From positions 1-64,000 of the forward strand of contig NC_134030.1 in NCBI RefSeq assembly GCF_964204645.1: DNA of 64,000 bases. The letters run 5' to 3'. The notes under the pieces were generated by a model. That model searched no databases, was not told the origin of the DNA, and saw nothing but the letters and a program-made list of their open reading frames with translations. Origin of the DNA: Tubulanus polymorphus. Its lineage: Eukaryota; Nemertea; Palaeonemertea; Tubulaniformes; Tubulanidae. Positions 1 to 11,200 of this stretch are shown piece after piece. Every line of letters begins with the position of its first letter. Within the stretch, counting starts at the first letter, position 1. The translations under genes and the position numbers were made by a program.

Positions 1-412
1 TACTGATACTGATTCAGAGTGGTCCTGATGCTGAATAGAGGATGTACAGGGTTGTACCGGGTTCGAACCCAGTAATTACTGATACAGATTCAGAGTGATC
101 CTGATGCTGAATAGAGGATGTACAGGGGTGTCCCGGGTTCAGACCCAGTAATAACTGATACAGATTCAGAGTGGTCCTGATGCTGAATAGAGGATGTACA
201 GGGTTGTACCGGGTTCGAACCCAGTAATTACTGATACTGATTCAGAGTGGTCCTGATGCTGAATAGAGGATGTACAGGGTTGTACCGGGTTCGAACCCAG
301 TAATTACTGATACTGATTCAGAGTGGTCCTGATGCTGAATAGAGGATGTACAGGGTTGTACCGGGTTCGAACCCAGTAATTACTGATACTGATTCAGAGT
401 GGTCCTGATGCT
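1..412. repeat. 76-bp tandem array with tRNA T-arm-like palindrome
   Basis: About five and a half copies of a 76-bp unit beginning TACTGATACTGATTCAGAG. Each unit contains GGGTTCGAACCC, a perfect palindrome that also fits the B box (T arm) of an RNA polymerase III promoter. The array is cut by the left edge of the window. No A box at the right spacing is seen, so a working pol III promoter is not claimed. Confidence 0.9.
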
Positions 413-582
413 GATTGGCACCGGATGATGTACAGATGTTTGATAACCTTACAAATAACTGCGTGACAAGTGCGACTAGTGCGCCATCTATCTGTAATTT
501 TCATCTCCAACGACTGGCACGAGACAACAAAACTTACGTTGTTTTTCTATTGCAATATTTGAAACTGAATGTGTGGATATGA

Positions 583-918
583 GCGCTACACCCCAGGAGC
601 GCTACTCCCCAGGAGCGCTACTCCCCAGGAGCGCTACTCCCCAGGAGCGCTAGTCCCCAGGAGCGCTACTCCCCAGGAGCGCTAGTCCCCAGGAGCGCTA
701 GTCCCCAGGAGCGCTAGTCCCCAGGAGCGCTAGTCCCCAGGAGCGCTACTCCCCAGGAGCGCTAGTCCCCAGGAGCGCTACTCCCCAGGAGCGCTACTCC
801 CCAGGAGTGCTACTCCCCAGGAGCGCTACTCCCCAGGAGCGCTACTCCCCAGGAGTGCTACTCCCCAGGAGCGCTACTTCCTAGGAGCGCTACTCCCCAG
901 GAGCGCTAGTCCCCAGGA
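583..918. repeat. 16-bp minisatellite, GAGCGCTACTCCCCAG unit
   Basis: About 21 head-to-tail copies with single-base variants (CTAGT for CTACT, AGTGCT for AGCGCT). Each unit holds the palindrome AGCGCT. No open frame of interest. Confidence 0.95.
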
Positions 919-1164
919 GACAGACAAGTATTTCTAGAAGTCTGCAGCCACTTTTCCTTTTGGTGTAAACAAACATTGCGTGTCTATGACGTCATCCCCT
1001 ACGTGCCGTGTGACACGGTCACGTGACCCACGCTGAGATGTCTATTAACCACTGATCGATTGCGTTACCATGGTAGCATACAGTAAGAACACTTCCTGTG
1101 ATTTACTGCAACTTGTTATTGTAATTGGGTCGATTAAAACTGCGTCTAGGGTTACAGCATTATC

Positions 1165-1290
1165 CCCTCCTCACACCCCCTCCAACAGCACCCCCTCACA
1201 GCATCCCCTCACACCATCTCTCTTCCCTCCCCTCACAGCACCCCTCCCCTCCCCTCACAGCACCCCCTCCCATCCCCTCACAGCTGACTC
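1165..1290. repeat. C-rich degenerate repeat
   Basis: Irregular copies of CCCCTCACAGCACCCCCTCC. Open frames across it are low-complexity Pro/Ser/Thr and are not supported as genes. Confidence 0.7.
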
Positions 1291-1388
1291 GTCTCTGCTC
1301 AGTAGCCGCTGTGTTTGATTGGTGTATGATGAATCAGAGATTTTATCTATTGAATGTGATATCATCACATACAGTGATTGAACGAGCT

Positions 1389-1399
1389 GCAGCTGCTGC

Positions 1400-1431
<32 letters not shown>

Positions 1432-1434
1432 GTA
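1389..1434. repeat. CTG triplet tract
   Basis: About 14 CTG units with interruptions, some 60 bp upstream of the tentative start codon at 1494. It may lie in a 5' leader. Confidence 0.8.
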
Positions 1435-1493
1435 CTGCTGGTGTTGCAGTACTCGCTCGCTGATCCGGCGAGACGACAGTTCTAGCTTGTATA

Positions 1494-1600
1494 ATGGGAT
1501 GGAGTATTTATGTACTATTTGGTTTACTCGGTTTAGCAGCGTTTCAACTTTATTCTGCTGGTCACAAATTCTGGTGTCAAAGCGTTCACTATACGTATGG
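1494..1600 (+). CDS. Candidate first exon of a small secreted or membrane protein
   Basis: ATG at 1494 opens a frame starting MGWSIYVLFGLLGLAAFQLY, a good signal peptide or first membrane segment, followed by a short Cys/His/Tyr stretch. The exon ends in phase 2 at GG|GTGAGT (1600/1601), a strong donor. A possible next exon (1933-2003) accepts phase 2 and ends in phase 1, which suits the candidate exons at 14854, 16225 and 16606. I recognise no family. The very long intron would hold the GT31 gene and the 47-bp array, so this chain is inference. The exon could instead belong to a shorter unidentified gene. Confidence 0.4.
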
Positions 1601-1712
1601 GTGAGTATTGCATGACCCCCTCCCTCCCCCGTCTTCCCCTCCCCTCCCCACCCTCTACCCGGCTCGAGGGGTTCGAGATGGTTAGTACCCATTTACTGAG
1701 GTAACAGTTAGT

Positions 1713-1886
1713 TTAGTGAGGATGAGAGAGGTACAGTGAGGATGAGAGAGGTACAGCGAGGGTGAGAGAGGTAAAGTGAGGATGAGAGAGGTACAGGGAG
1801 GATGAGAGAGGTACAGCGAGGGTGAGAGAGGTACAGTGAGGATGAGAGAGGTACAGGGAGGATGAGAGAGGTACAGCGACGATGAG
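1713..1886. repeat. 20-bp purine-rich minisatellite
   Basis: About nine copies of GATGAGAGAGGTACAGTGAG with minor changes. Confidence 0.9.
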
Positions 1887-1932
1887 AGGGTAGAAGTTGA
1901 GATCAATAAGATGATATTGATTGATGATCTAG

Positions 1933-2003
1933 CTGCTGCTGCCGGAGGCGCCACATGTCACACAACACGCGCACACCGCGCGCACCGCGCACTCATACAA
2001 CAG
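1933..2003 (+). CDS. Candidate second exon, CCC-RRR segment
   Basis: Bounded by AG at 1931-1932 and by ACAACAG|GTAAAA at 2003/2004. Joined to the exon at 1494 it reads Gly-Cys-Cys-Cys-Arg-Arg-Arg and then a Thr/Pro/Arg-rich stretch ending His-Thr-Thr, leaving phase 1. Phase agreement with both sides is the main support. The acceptor has a poor pyrimidine tract, which is the main weakness. Confidence 0.25.
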
Positions 2004-2185
2004 GTAAAACGCGTCAGTCACTAATCAGCTGTCTATCCACTATCATCATCATCATCTCTCTCTCTCTTCTCTCTCTTAACTCTCTGTCTGTCTCTCTCTC
2101 TATCTCTTCTCTTTATCTGTCTCAATACCTATAAAAATACGATGAGATTTATAAGTTAAATAGTTAAGCAGTAAGTGCCGGAGCT

Positions 2186-2305
2186 GTGGTCAGTCCTGCT
2201 AAAGTGGTCAGTCCTGTGGTAGTGGTCAGTGCTGTGGTAGTGGTCAGTGCTGTGGTAGTGGTCAGTGCTGTGGTAGTGGTCAGTCCTGCGGTAGTGGTCA
2301 GTATG
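2186..2305. repeat. 18-bp minisatellite GTGGTCAGTGCTGTGGTA
   Basis: Six to seven copies. The frames open on both strands are repeat artefacts. Confidence 0.9.
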
Positions 2306-2686
2306 GTGCGTATTCAAGGGCCTAAACACGATCAGTGTCAATGTCAGGATGTATGGTGGACTATAATATTAGGGTGAGAATTTGTATCTAACTGTCGTAC
2401 GAGCACCAGAGACCCCTAGCGGCCACACAGATAAGTCACCCCCTACTAGCGGCCACATATATATCTCCCAGTCACACGCTGTCGACCCCTAGCGGCCATA
2501 TAACACACACTCTGCCCTAAACACACTTCTACCAGAGCTAATAGAAAACATTTCACTTAGAACATTTAGAAGTAAAACGAATTAGAAAATGATTCCCTAC
2601 ATTGCGATACAGTACGATACAATGTACTAAAGAGACCACACCCTTCTATCTATCATTTATCAGTGTTCACTACATCGAGATGTCAT

Positions 2687-2690
<4 letters not shown>

Positions 2691-2779
<89 letters not shown>
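2691..2779. repeat. (CAG)n tract, about 30 uninterrupted units
   Basis: An uninterrupted CAG/CTG run, the longest pure triplet tract in the window. It would read poly-Gln or poly-Ala on the plus strand, but no exon can be tied to it. Confidence 0.95.
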
Positions 2780-2780
<1 letters not shown>

Positions 2781-2811
2781 GACTACAGATCAATCATACA
2801 TCTATCATTCA

Positions 2812-3296
2812 CCTCTACTCCCCTCCCACCCCTTCTCCTCTACCCCCTCTTTCATCCTCTCTCTGCCTCTCTCTCCCTCCCCTCTCCTCTCTCCTCTCTC
2901 TCTCTCCCTCTCTTCTCTCTCTCTCCCTCTCCCTCCCCTCTCCTCTCTCCTCTCTCTCTCTCCCTCTCTTCTCCCCTCTCCTCTCTCTCCCTCCCCTCTC
3001 CTCTCTCTCCTCTCCCCTCTCCTCTCCCCTCTCCTCTCTCCTCTCCCCTCTCCTCTCTCCTCTCCCCTCTCCTCTCCCCTCTCCTCTCTCTCTCTCCCTC
3101 CCCTCTCCTCTCCCCCCTCTCCTCTCTCTCTCTCCCCCTCTCCTCCCCCCTCTCCCCTCTCCTCTCTCCCTCCCCCTCTCTCTCTCCCCCTCTCCTCTCT
3201 CTCCCTCCCCTTCTCTCTCTCCGCTCTCCTCTCTCCTCTCTCTCCCTCCCCCTCTCCTCTCCCCCTCTCTCCCCCTCTCCTCTCTCTCCCTGTCAC
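2812..3296. repeat. Polypyrimidine (CT-rich) low-complexity tract
   Basis: About 480 bp of C and T on the plus strand in CTCTCCC/CCCTCTCCT units. Frames on both strands are Ser/Pro/Leu or Arg/Glu/Gly low complexity and non-coding in character. Confidence 0.95.
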
Positions 3297-3464
3297 ACAT
3301 ATACTCAGTTTATCAATAACTCAATGAGTTCTAAACGTACTTGAATTATTCAAACACATCAACACTGGGGAAGATAATTTGTACATATGGGAGCTAGCCA
3401 GGTAGTTAACTAGTAGCGGAGCGGGTTAGGAGTGAGGCGAGTCAGCTGCCAGCTGTCAGCTAGA

Positions 3465-3568
3465 ATGGCTGACCGGAAACGGAAATACACCAGTACATTA
3501 TTATTAGGTCGACTGTTGGTTTTGGTGTGTTTGTTTTATCGAGTTTTAATTGACGATTGTTTAAAAAG
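3465..3568 (+). CDS. GT31 beta-1,3-galactosyltransferase-like protein, exon 1
   Basis: ATG at 3465 follows several G-rich leader bases and begins MADRKRKYTSTLL, a basic cytosolic tail, then a hydrophobic run (about residues 12-29). The exon ends in phase 2 at AAAAAG|GTTTGT. Joining to the acceptor at 3830 gives AG|A (Arg35) and keeps the frame open into the catalytic domain. The 262-bp intron holds a degenerate tRNA T-arm-like palindrome near 3730. An in-frame GTG at 3432 is not used because the ATG has a better context and the protein is already complete. Confidence 0.75.
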
Positions 3569-3830
3569 GTTTGTATTCGATTTGTTTGACTTGGGACAGA
3601 GACTCTGGGTAGGGGCGGGGAGGGTTTAGAGGGGTGGGGGAATTTAGAGGGGAAGGGGTGTAGGGGAGGATTTAGATGTTAGGACTCCGTCGACGACCGT
3701 GCATAGAATCAGGGTTTGTGGGTTAGGCAGGGTTCGAACCCACGTGACACCCGAGCGGCGATGTTTACGCTTTTAGATTCGGTTATCGTTTAATACAAAA
3801 ATACAGATTGATATTTCAATTGTTTTGTAG

Positions 3831-4893
3831 AGTTGGTAAGGCGGCCGTGTCGGTGTTTGGAATTCCTAAACGAGTATTTAAAGCGGTTTTAGTATTAGGA
3901 TTTATTAATATGGTCGGGTATATGGTATATTTGAGTTACCCGAATTCACTACCCGTTAATGTAGTTTACATGCCCGATGAATACATCGAACAATGGATCA
4001 CTGTGAATTCATCCAATCAAACCGTCAGAATTAGACGCCGGAACTTACATCCAGAACCGATCACGCTGCCATCTGTCGTCGTCAACCCGCACGAATACAA
4101 TTACGTCATCAATCGCGAGGATATATGCGCGAACGCAACAATAGATTTAATGGTCGTCGTGACGACCGCGGTATCGAGTTTCAATCAGAGAAAAGCGATT
4201 AGAACCACGTGGGGTTCAGCGGTGAATGAACCACGATTGAGAACCCGATTGATATTTATAGTTGGTTCGGCTAACGACTCTGCAGCCCAGTACACCCTTC
4301 AGGAGGAGAGCGATGTTTATCAGGACATTGTACAGAAAGACTTCATCGATACCTATCGTAATTTAACTATTAAATCTATAGCGATGGTGAAATGGGTTCG
4401 AGATTTCTGTCCTCAAGCGAGGTTCCTACTGAAATCAGATGACGATATGTTCATCAATATTCCGCTGCTTATCAAACATCTAAACGAAACCAATAAAAAA
4501 CATCGTCGTTTTTATTTCTGCGCTTGTCAATATCAATCTTTAGCCATGAGGAAAAAATCCGATAAATGGTTCGTCACTAAACGCGAATATTCCGCCAAAT
4601 ATTACCCGCCATATTGCGCCGGAAGTCAGTACTCTATGTCCGGTAGTATAGTGGCGGAACTGTACGAACATTCTCGGTATATTCCGTTTTTCTGGTTGGA
4701 AGATGTATTTTTAACTGGAATGTTGGGTAAACGTTTAAAGATTCATCATGAACACAATAAATTAGTTCAGTTCTGGAGGACTCGACCTGATGCTTGTTTG
4801 TTTAACCGTATTATATCCAGTCATCACTTGACACCTAAAGAAATGTATCGCGTTTGGGACGATCTACACGATAATGAGTTAGTCTGTAAGTAA
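3831..4893 (+). CDS. GT31 beta-1,3-galactosyltransferase-like protein, exon 2 (catalytic domain)
   Basis: The whole catalytic domain lies in one exon after TTTTGTAG|A (3830/3831). The joined protein is 388 residues, a usual size for Golgi type II GT31 enzymes. Visible hallmarks are a membrane segment near residues 51-69, AIRTTWG (157-163), FIVGSA, the E...YQDIVQKDFIDTYRNLT block, the metal-binding SDDDMF around 237-241, the YPPYCAGSQYSMSG acceptor-side motif, and EDVFLTG (325-331). Several N-x-S/T sites occur. The family transfers galactose or GlcNAc in beta-1,3 linkage in the Golgi. The acceptor sugar cannot be told from sequence. Two hydrophobic stretches precede the stem, where most members have one. 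AATAAA at 5022 fits the 3' end. Confidence 0.93.
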
Positions 4894-5021
4894 AATTACC
4901 TGTTCTCACTCGCCAGGGCTGCCTTCGGTTGAGTTTTGTGTAAAAAACCGCGTTGATACGAGATCATAGAATTTTGGGGGGTACCCTAGTGAGCCCGTTC
5001 CCTAGTTCTACCTCTTCTATC

Positions 5022-5027
5022 AATAAA
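5022..5027 (+). terminator. Polyadenylation signal of the GT31 gene
   Basis: AATAAA about 130 bp after the stop codon at 4893, in an AT-rich stretch. Confidence 0.6.
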
Positions 5028-5093
5028 ACAATAACTAAATTCTATTAACACAAAGAAAGATTTCAGGAAAACACACGATACGAGATCATCCAT

Positions 5094-5136
5094 TATCGTA
5101 ACCCTAACCCTAGCTAGTCCGTAACCCTAACCCTAG
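5094..5136. repeat. Short interstitial telomere-like repeats
   Basis: Two doublets of AACCCTAACCCTA separated by a short spacer. A similar block lies near 38578. These are too short to be a telomere. Confidence 0.6.
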
Positions 5137-5143
5137 TTTGCAC

Positions 5144-5216
5144 ATGACCCTAGCAGGACTCGAACCTGCAGCCTCCAGCATGCTAGCCGTGCACGCTAAC
5201 CACTTGACCACAGACC
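5144..5216 (-). ncRNA. tRNA-like sequence (tRNA-derived SINE head or tRNA pseudogene)
   Basis: On the minus strand the sequence has a D-arm and A-box-like part (GGTCAAGTGGTTAGCG), an anticodon-arm-like part with a TAGCAT loop that would give AGC (Ala), and a B box GGTTCGAGTCC with a pairing GCAGG/CCTGC T stem. The acceptor ends do not pair well and the anticodon stem contains G-U, so it looks like a decayed tRNA or the head of a tRNA-derived SINE rather than a working tRNA. Confidence 0.5.
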
Positions 5217-5405
5217 AGTAGTTGTATGAGTTGTAAGTTTGTCTGGTCTGTGTTGTAGGTGACTGGTGACCAGTCAGGTGTGGGCTTGTAAACAGTTAAA
5301 TGTCTGCAATTACATCAGATTCTATAAACCAATAAAACTCTAGTTTTCTTAATTCCGTGAGGTAAAACCCAGGCCCTGTTTTATAGACTGGTATCACCTT
5401 TAACC

Positions 5406-6090
5406 CGGACTAGGGGACTAGGGGACTAGGGGACTAGGGGTGAATTCTCTGCTCTCTATCAATGGTGGACTAGGGGACTAGGGGACTAGGGGTGAATTCT
5501 CTGCTCTCTATCAATGGTGGACTAGGGGACTAGGGGACTAGGGGTGAATTCTCTGCTCTCTATCAATGGTGGACTAGGGGACTAGGGGACTAGGGGTGAA
5601 TTCTCTGCTCTCTATCAATGGTGGACTAGGGGACTAGGGGACTAGGGGTGAATTCTCTGCTCTCTATCAATGGTGGACTAGGGGACTAGGGGACTAGGGG
5701 TGAATTCTCTGCTCTCTATCAATGGTGGACTAGGGGACTAGGGGACTAGGGGTGAATTCTCTGCTCTCTATCAATGGTGGACTAGGGGACTAGGGGACTA
5801 GGGGTGAATTCTCTGCTCTCTATCAATGGTGGACTAGGGGACTAGGGGACTAGGGGTGAATTCTCTGCTCTCTATCAATGGTGGACTAGGGGACTAGGGG
5901 ACTAGGGGTGAATTCTCTGCTCTCTATCAATGGTGGACTAGGGGACTGGGGGACTAGGGGTGAATTCTCTGCTCTCTATCAATGGTGGACTAGGGGACTA
6001 GGGGACTAGGGGTGAATTCTCTGCTCTCTATCAATGGTGGACTAGGGGACTAGGGGACTAGGGGTGAATTCTCTGCTCTCTATCAATGGT
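5406..6090. repeat. 52-bp minisatellite with triple GGGGACTA
   Basis: About 13 nearly identical copies. Each has three GGGGACTA blocks and then TGAATTCTCTGCTCTCTATC. The repeated G4 runs could fold as quadruplexes on the plus strand. Confidence 0.97.
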
Positions 6091-6199
6091 ATTTGTAGTT
6101 TTGTTTTTGAACACGCGCTGTTTTTTATATTACGCACATTTTTTTCTTTCGATTCTGGATTCAACGAAAAATATCAGATTTTGTATGTGAATAACGCGG

Positions 6200-7206
6200 A
6201 TGGGCGTCGAGGGGGAGGAGGGTGTCGAGGGGGTCGGGCTAGGAGTGGAGGGGGTGTCGAGGGGGTAGGGCTAGGAGTGGAGGGGGTGTCGAGGGGGTAG
6301 GGCTAGGAGTGGAGGGGGTGTCGAGGGGGTAGGGCTAGGAGTGGAGGGGTGTCGAGGGGTATATGGAGTAGAGTGAGGAGGGGGTGTCGAGGGGGTAGGG
6401 CTAGGAGTGGAGGGGGTGTCGAGGGGGTAGGGCTAGGAGTGGAGGGGGTGTCGAGGGGTATATGGAGTAGAGTGAGGAGGGGGTGTCGAGGGGGTAGGGC
6501 TAGGAGTGGAGGGGGTGTCGAGGGGGTAGGGCTAGGAGTGGAGGGGGTGTCGAGGGGGTAGGGCTAGGAGTGGAGGGGGTGTCGAGGGGGTAGGGCTAGG
6601 AGTGGAGGGGGTGTCGAGGGGGTAGGGCTAGGAGTGGAGGGGGTGTCGAGGGGGTAGGGCTAGGAGTGGAGGGGGTGTCGAGGGGGTAGGGCTAGGAGTG
6701 GAGGGGGTGTCGAGGGGGTAGGGCTAGGAGTGGAGGGGGTGTCGAGGGGGTAGGGCTAGGAGTGGAGGGGGTGTCGAGGGGGTAGGGCTAGGAGTGGAGG
6801 GGGTGTCGAGGGGGTAGGGCTAGGAGTGGAGGGGGTGTCGAGGGGGTAGGGCTAGGAGTGGAGGGGGTGTCGAGGGGGTAGGGCTAGGAGTGGAGGGGGT
6901 GTCGAGGGGGTAGGGCTAGGAGTGGAGGGGGTGTCGAGGGGGTAGGGCTAGGAGTGGAGGGGTGTCGAGGGGTATATGGAGTAGAGTGAGGAGGGGGTGT
7001 CGAGGGGGTAGGGCTAGGAGTGGAGGGGGTGTCGAGGGGGTAGGGCTAGGAGTGGAGGGGGTGTCGAGGGGGTAGGGCTAGGAGTGGAGGGGGTGTCGAG
7101 GGGGTAGGGCTAGGAGTGGAGGGGGTGTCGAGGGGGTAGGGCTAGGAGTGGAGGGGGTGTCGAGGGGTATATGGAGTAGAGTGAGGAGGGGGTGTCGAGG
7201 GGGTAG
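6200..7206. repeat. 32-bp G-rich minisatellite
   Basis: About 30 copies of a unit holding GAGGGGGTAGGGCTAGGAG and GGAGGGGGTGTC, with several insertions of a variant containing TATATGGAGTAGAGTGAGG. Runs of three to five G per unit make it a strong G-quadruplex candidate. Gly/Arg-rich frames inside it are artefacts. Confidence 0.97.
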
Positions 7207-7315
7207 ATTTAAGGGTTAGGGGACCAAACCGAAGGTTTGGAGACCCCACTAGTGCACGGGAAGCGGGTTATCCCTGTAAAAAAGTAGTGAGAGTTAATTG
7301 TTGTAGTGAGGCGGT

Positions 7316-8029
7316 CTACGGGACGTTCATGCCTCGGGGCGTGTTCGTGTCGAGTCGTCGTATCCAGTCTTGTTCGGCTGCTTCGCGGATCGGTCTCGTG
7401 GAGCCTGGTAGGTGTTGGAGACCGTACACCCGAAAGTGTTCGCGGGTGTGGTCGACTTGGTTGAAGTGGTCCGAGACTGGAGTCGAATTCTTCGTTCTGA
7501 TGCGTGAGACGTGATGAGTGACGCGTTCTCGTAGAGACATTCCGGTTTGGCCGACGTACAGCATGTTGCACTTGGTGCATTCGATGCAGTATACAATTTC
7601 ACGGGTCGCGCAATTAATTGTGCTGCGGATCGCGTGCATTTTGTTGTGGCTGCGGCAAACGGTTGTTTCTCGGACGAGTGGACACGTACGACATCTCGGT
7701 GTTCTGCATTTCTTGGTGCCTCGACGTCGGGTTGACGGAGTTCTTTGAGTAGACCTGGAAATAGAAGAATTGGAAACAACGGAAGTATTTCTGTTACGAT
7801 GCGGTGAAGAGGGGACTCGGGGAGGGGGTGGCTCCGTGGGTTTGAGCTGCGACGAACTCAGGAGATCTTTGAGACTCTTGTGCTTGGTGTAGGCGGTGAC
7901 CGTGGTTACCTCGTCCGACCGGCCGGTGGCCGTAGCCAGTTCCGTAAATCTGGTTCGGATGTTACGGGCTAGGGTTCGGTTGGCTCCGGAGTGAGGGTTC
8001 GGGCTATGGTCGGGTTGGTTGTAGATGTT
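7316..8029 (-). mobile_element. 5'-truncated Penelope-like element: linker and GIY-YIG endonuclease
   Basis: A minus-strand frame is open from just inside a TAA (8030-8032) to the TAG at 7316-7318, about 237 codons. The distal half has the C-terminal endonuclease arrangement of Penelope-like elements: a Cys cluster (KKCRTPRCRTCPL), SHNK, then YCIECTKC, LYVGQTGMSLRERVTHH (the YIG half of GIY-YIG with its Arg), a conserved SDHFN...H block, and a C-terminal LDTNTPRGMNV. The proximal part is a basic, Thr/Ser/Pro-rich linker. The reverse transcriptase domain is absent, so the copy is 5' truncated, as is common. The frame has no internal stop, which suggests a fairly young insertion. It lies between two satellites. 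The start may be a few codons downstream, as no ATG anchors it. Confidence 0.88.
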
Positions 8030-8289
8030 TTATATATCCTCGTCATCCATCTCCTCGTTATTAGTATATACACACATACACGTGTACACGTGTCTCTGTA
8101 TTGAATACAGTGACATATTTATAAATAACCTGCGATGCTGTTACACACAGTGTCTCTCCTCTGACGCTGTTCATTGATTTCTCTCTCGCCTCAAGTGAAA
8201 ACTGTTGATTCAACTCAGATTTCATCATTTACACCGCGGCCTGGAGGAATAAAAAACATCAAACCATTTCAGAAAACTTCTATTAGATC

Positions 8290-11200
8290 TAGTCGTTGTC
8301 GCAGGGAGGTGGTACAGGTGAGGGAGGTAACCACCTCACTGGTTGTCGCAGGGAGGTGGTACAGGTGAGGGAGGTTACCACCTCACTGGTTGTCGCAGGG
8401 AGGTGGTACAGGTGAGGGAGGTTACCACCTCACTGGTTGTCGCAGGGAGGTGGTAGAGGGGAGGGAGGTTACCACCTCACTGGTTGTCGCAGGGAGGTGG
8501 TAGAGGTGAGGGAGGTTACCACCTCACTGGTTGTCGCAGGGAGGTGGTAGAGGTGAGGGAGGTAACCACCTCACTGGTTGTCGCAGGGAGGTGGTACAGG
8601 TGAGGGAGGTTACCACCTCACTGGTTGTCGCAGGGAGGTGGTACAGGTGAGGGAGGTTACCACCTCACTGGTTGTCGCAGGGAGGTGGTACAGGTGAGAG
8701 AGGTTACCACCTCACTGGTTGTCGCAGGGAGGTGGTAAAGGTGAGGGAGGTTACCACCTCACTGGTTGTCGCAGGGGGGTGGTAGAGGTGAGGGAGGTTA
8801 CCACCTCACTGGTTGTCGCAGGGAGGTGGTAGAGGTGAGGGAGGTTACCACCTCACTGGTTGTCGCAGGGGGGTGGTAGAGGTGAGGGAGGTTACCACCT
8901 CACTGGTTGTCGCAGGGAGGTGGTACAGGTGAGGGAGGTTACCACCTCACTGGTTGTCGCAGGGAGGTGGTACAGGTGAGGGAGGTTACCACCTCACTGG
9001 TTGTCGCAGGGGGGTGGTAGAGGGGAGGGAGGTTACCACCTCACTGGTTGTCGCAGGGGGGTGGTAGAGGTGAGGGAGGTAACCACCTCACTGGTTGTCG
9101 CAGGGAGGTGGTAGAGGTGAGGGAGGTTACCACCTCACTGGTTGTCGCAGGGGGGTGGTAGAGGTGAGGGAGGTTACCACCTCACTGGTTGTCGCAGGGA
9201 GGTGGTAGAGGTGAGGGAGGTTACCACCTCACTGGTTGTCGCAGGGGGGTGGTAGAGGTGAGGGAGGTTACCACCTCACTGGTTGTCGCAGGGAGGTGGT
9301 AGAGGTGAGGGAGGTTACCACCTCACTGGTTGTCGCAGGGAGGTGGTACAGGTGAGGGAGGTTACCACCTCACTGGTTGTCGCAGGGAGGTGGTACAGGT
9401 GAGGGAGGTTACCACCTCACTGGTTGTCGCAGGGAGGTGGTAGAGGTGAGGGAGGTTACCACCTCACTGGTTGTCGCAGGGAGGTGGTAGAGGTGAGGGA
9501 GGTTACCACCTCACTGGTTGTCGCAGGGAGGTGGTACAGGTGAGGGAGGTTACCACCTCACTGGTTGTCGCAGGGAGGTGGTAGAGGTGAGGGAGGTTAC
9601 CACCTCACTGGTTGTCGCAGGGAGGTGGTAAAGGTGAGGGAGGTTACCACCTCACTGGTTGTCGCAGGGAGGTGGTAGAGGTGAGGGAGGTTACCACCTC
9701 ACTGGTTGTCGCAGGGAGGTGGTAGAGGTGAGGGAGGTTACCACCTCACTGGTTGTCGCAGGGAGGTGGTACAGGTGAGGGAGGTTACCACCTCACTGGT
9801 TGTCGCAGGGAGGTGGTAGAGGTGAGGGAGGTTACCACCTCACTGGTTGTCGCAGGGGGGTGGTACAGGTGAGGGAGGTTACCACCTCACTGGTTGTCGC
9901 AGGGGGGTGGTAGAGGGGAGGGAGGTTACCACCTCACTGGTTGTCGCAGGGAGGTGATACAGGTGAGAGAGGTTACCACCTCACTGGTTGTCGCAGGGGG
10001 GTGGTAGAGGGGAGGGAGGTTACCACCTCACTGGTTGTCGCAGGGAGGTGGTAGAGGTGAGGGAGGTTACCACCTCACTGGTTGTCGCAGGGAGGTGGTA
10101 CAGGTGAGGGAGGTTACCACCTCACTGGTTGTCGCAGGGAGGTGGTACAGGTGAGGGAGGTTACCACCTCACTGGTTGTCGCAGGGAGGTGGTACAGGTG
10201 AGGGAGGTTACCACCTCACTGGTTGTCGCAGGGAGGTGGTAGAGGGGAGGGAGGTTACCACCTCACTGGTTGTCGCAGGGGGGTGGTAGAGGGGAGGGAG
10301 GTTACCACCTCACTGGTTGTCGCAGGGGGGTGGTACAGGTGAGGGAGGTTACCACCTCACTGGTTGTCGCAGGGAGGTGGTACAGGTGAGGGAGGTTACC
10401 ACCTCACTGGTTGTCGCAGGGAGGTGGTAGAGGTGAGGGAGGTTACCACCTCACTGGTTGTCGCAGGGAGGTGGTACAGGTGAGGGAGGTTACCACCTCA
10501 CTGGTTGTCGCAGGGGGGTGGTAGAGGTGAGGGAGGTTACCACCTCACTGGTTGTCGCAGGGAGGTGGTAGAGGTGAGGGAGGTTACCACCTCACTGGTT
10601 GTCGCAGGGGGGTGGTAGAGGTGAGGGAGGTAACCACCTCACTGGTTGTCGCAGGGAGGTGGTACAGGTGAGGGAGGTTACCACCTCACTGGTTGTCGCA
10701 GGGGGGTGGTAGAGGTGAGGGAGGTAACCACCTCACTGGTTGTCGCAGGGAGGTGGTACAGGTGAGGGAGGTTACCACCTCACTGGTTGTCGCAGGAAGG
10801 TGGTAGAGGTGAGGGAGGTTACCACCTCACTGGTTGTCGCAGGGAGGTGGTAGAGGGGAGGGAGGTTACCACCTCACTGGCTGTCGCAGGGAGGTGGTAG
10901 AGGTGAGGGAGGTTACCACCTCACTGGTTGTCGCAGGGAGGTGGTACAGGTGAGGGAGGTTACCACCTCACTGGTTGTCGCAGGGAGGTGGTAGAGGTGA
11001 GAGAGGTTACCACCTCACTGGTTGTCGCAGGGAGGTGGTACAGGTGAGGGAGGTTACCACCTCACTGGTTGTCGCAGGGAGGTGGTACAGGTGAGGGAGG
11101 TTACCACCTCACTGGTTGTCGCAGGGAGGTGGTACAGGTGAGAGAGGTAACCACCTCACTGGTTGTCGCAGGGAGGTGGTAGAGGTGAGGGAGGTTACCA

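Noticed and set aside
3720-3760. tRNA gene at the GGGTTCGAACCC motif
   Set aside because: Only a T-arm-like palindrome is present. No D arm or anticodon arm at the right distance on either strand.
5094-5136. Telomere or chromosome end
   Set aside because: Only a few AACCCT units, with genes on both sides.
7209-7780. Other frames through the Penelope-like fragment (plus and minus)
   Set aside because: They overlap the frame with clear GIY-YIG and Cys motifs and have no features of their own.
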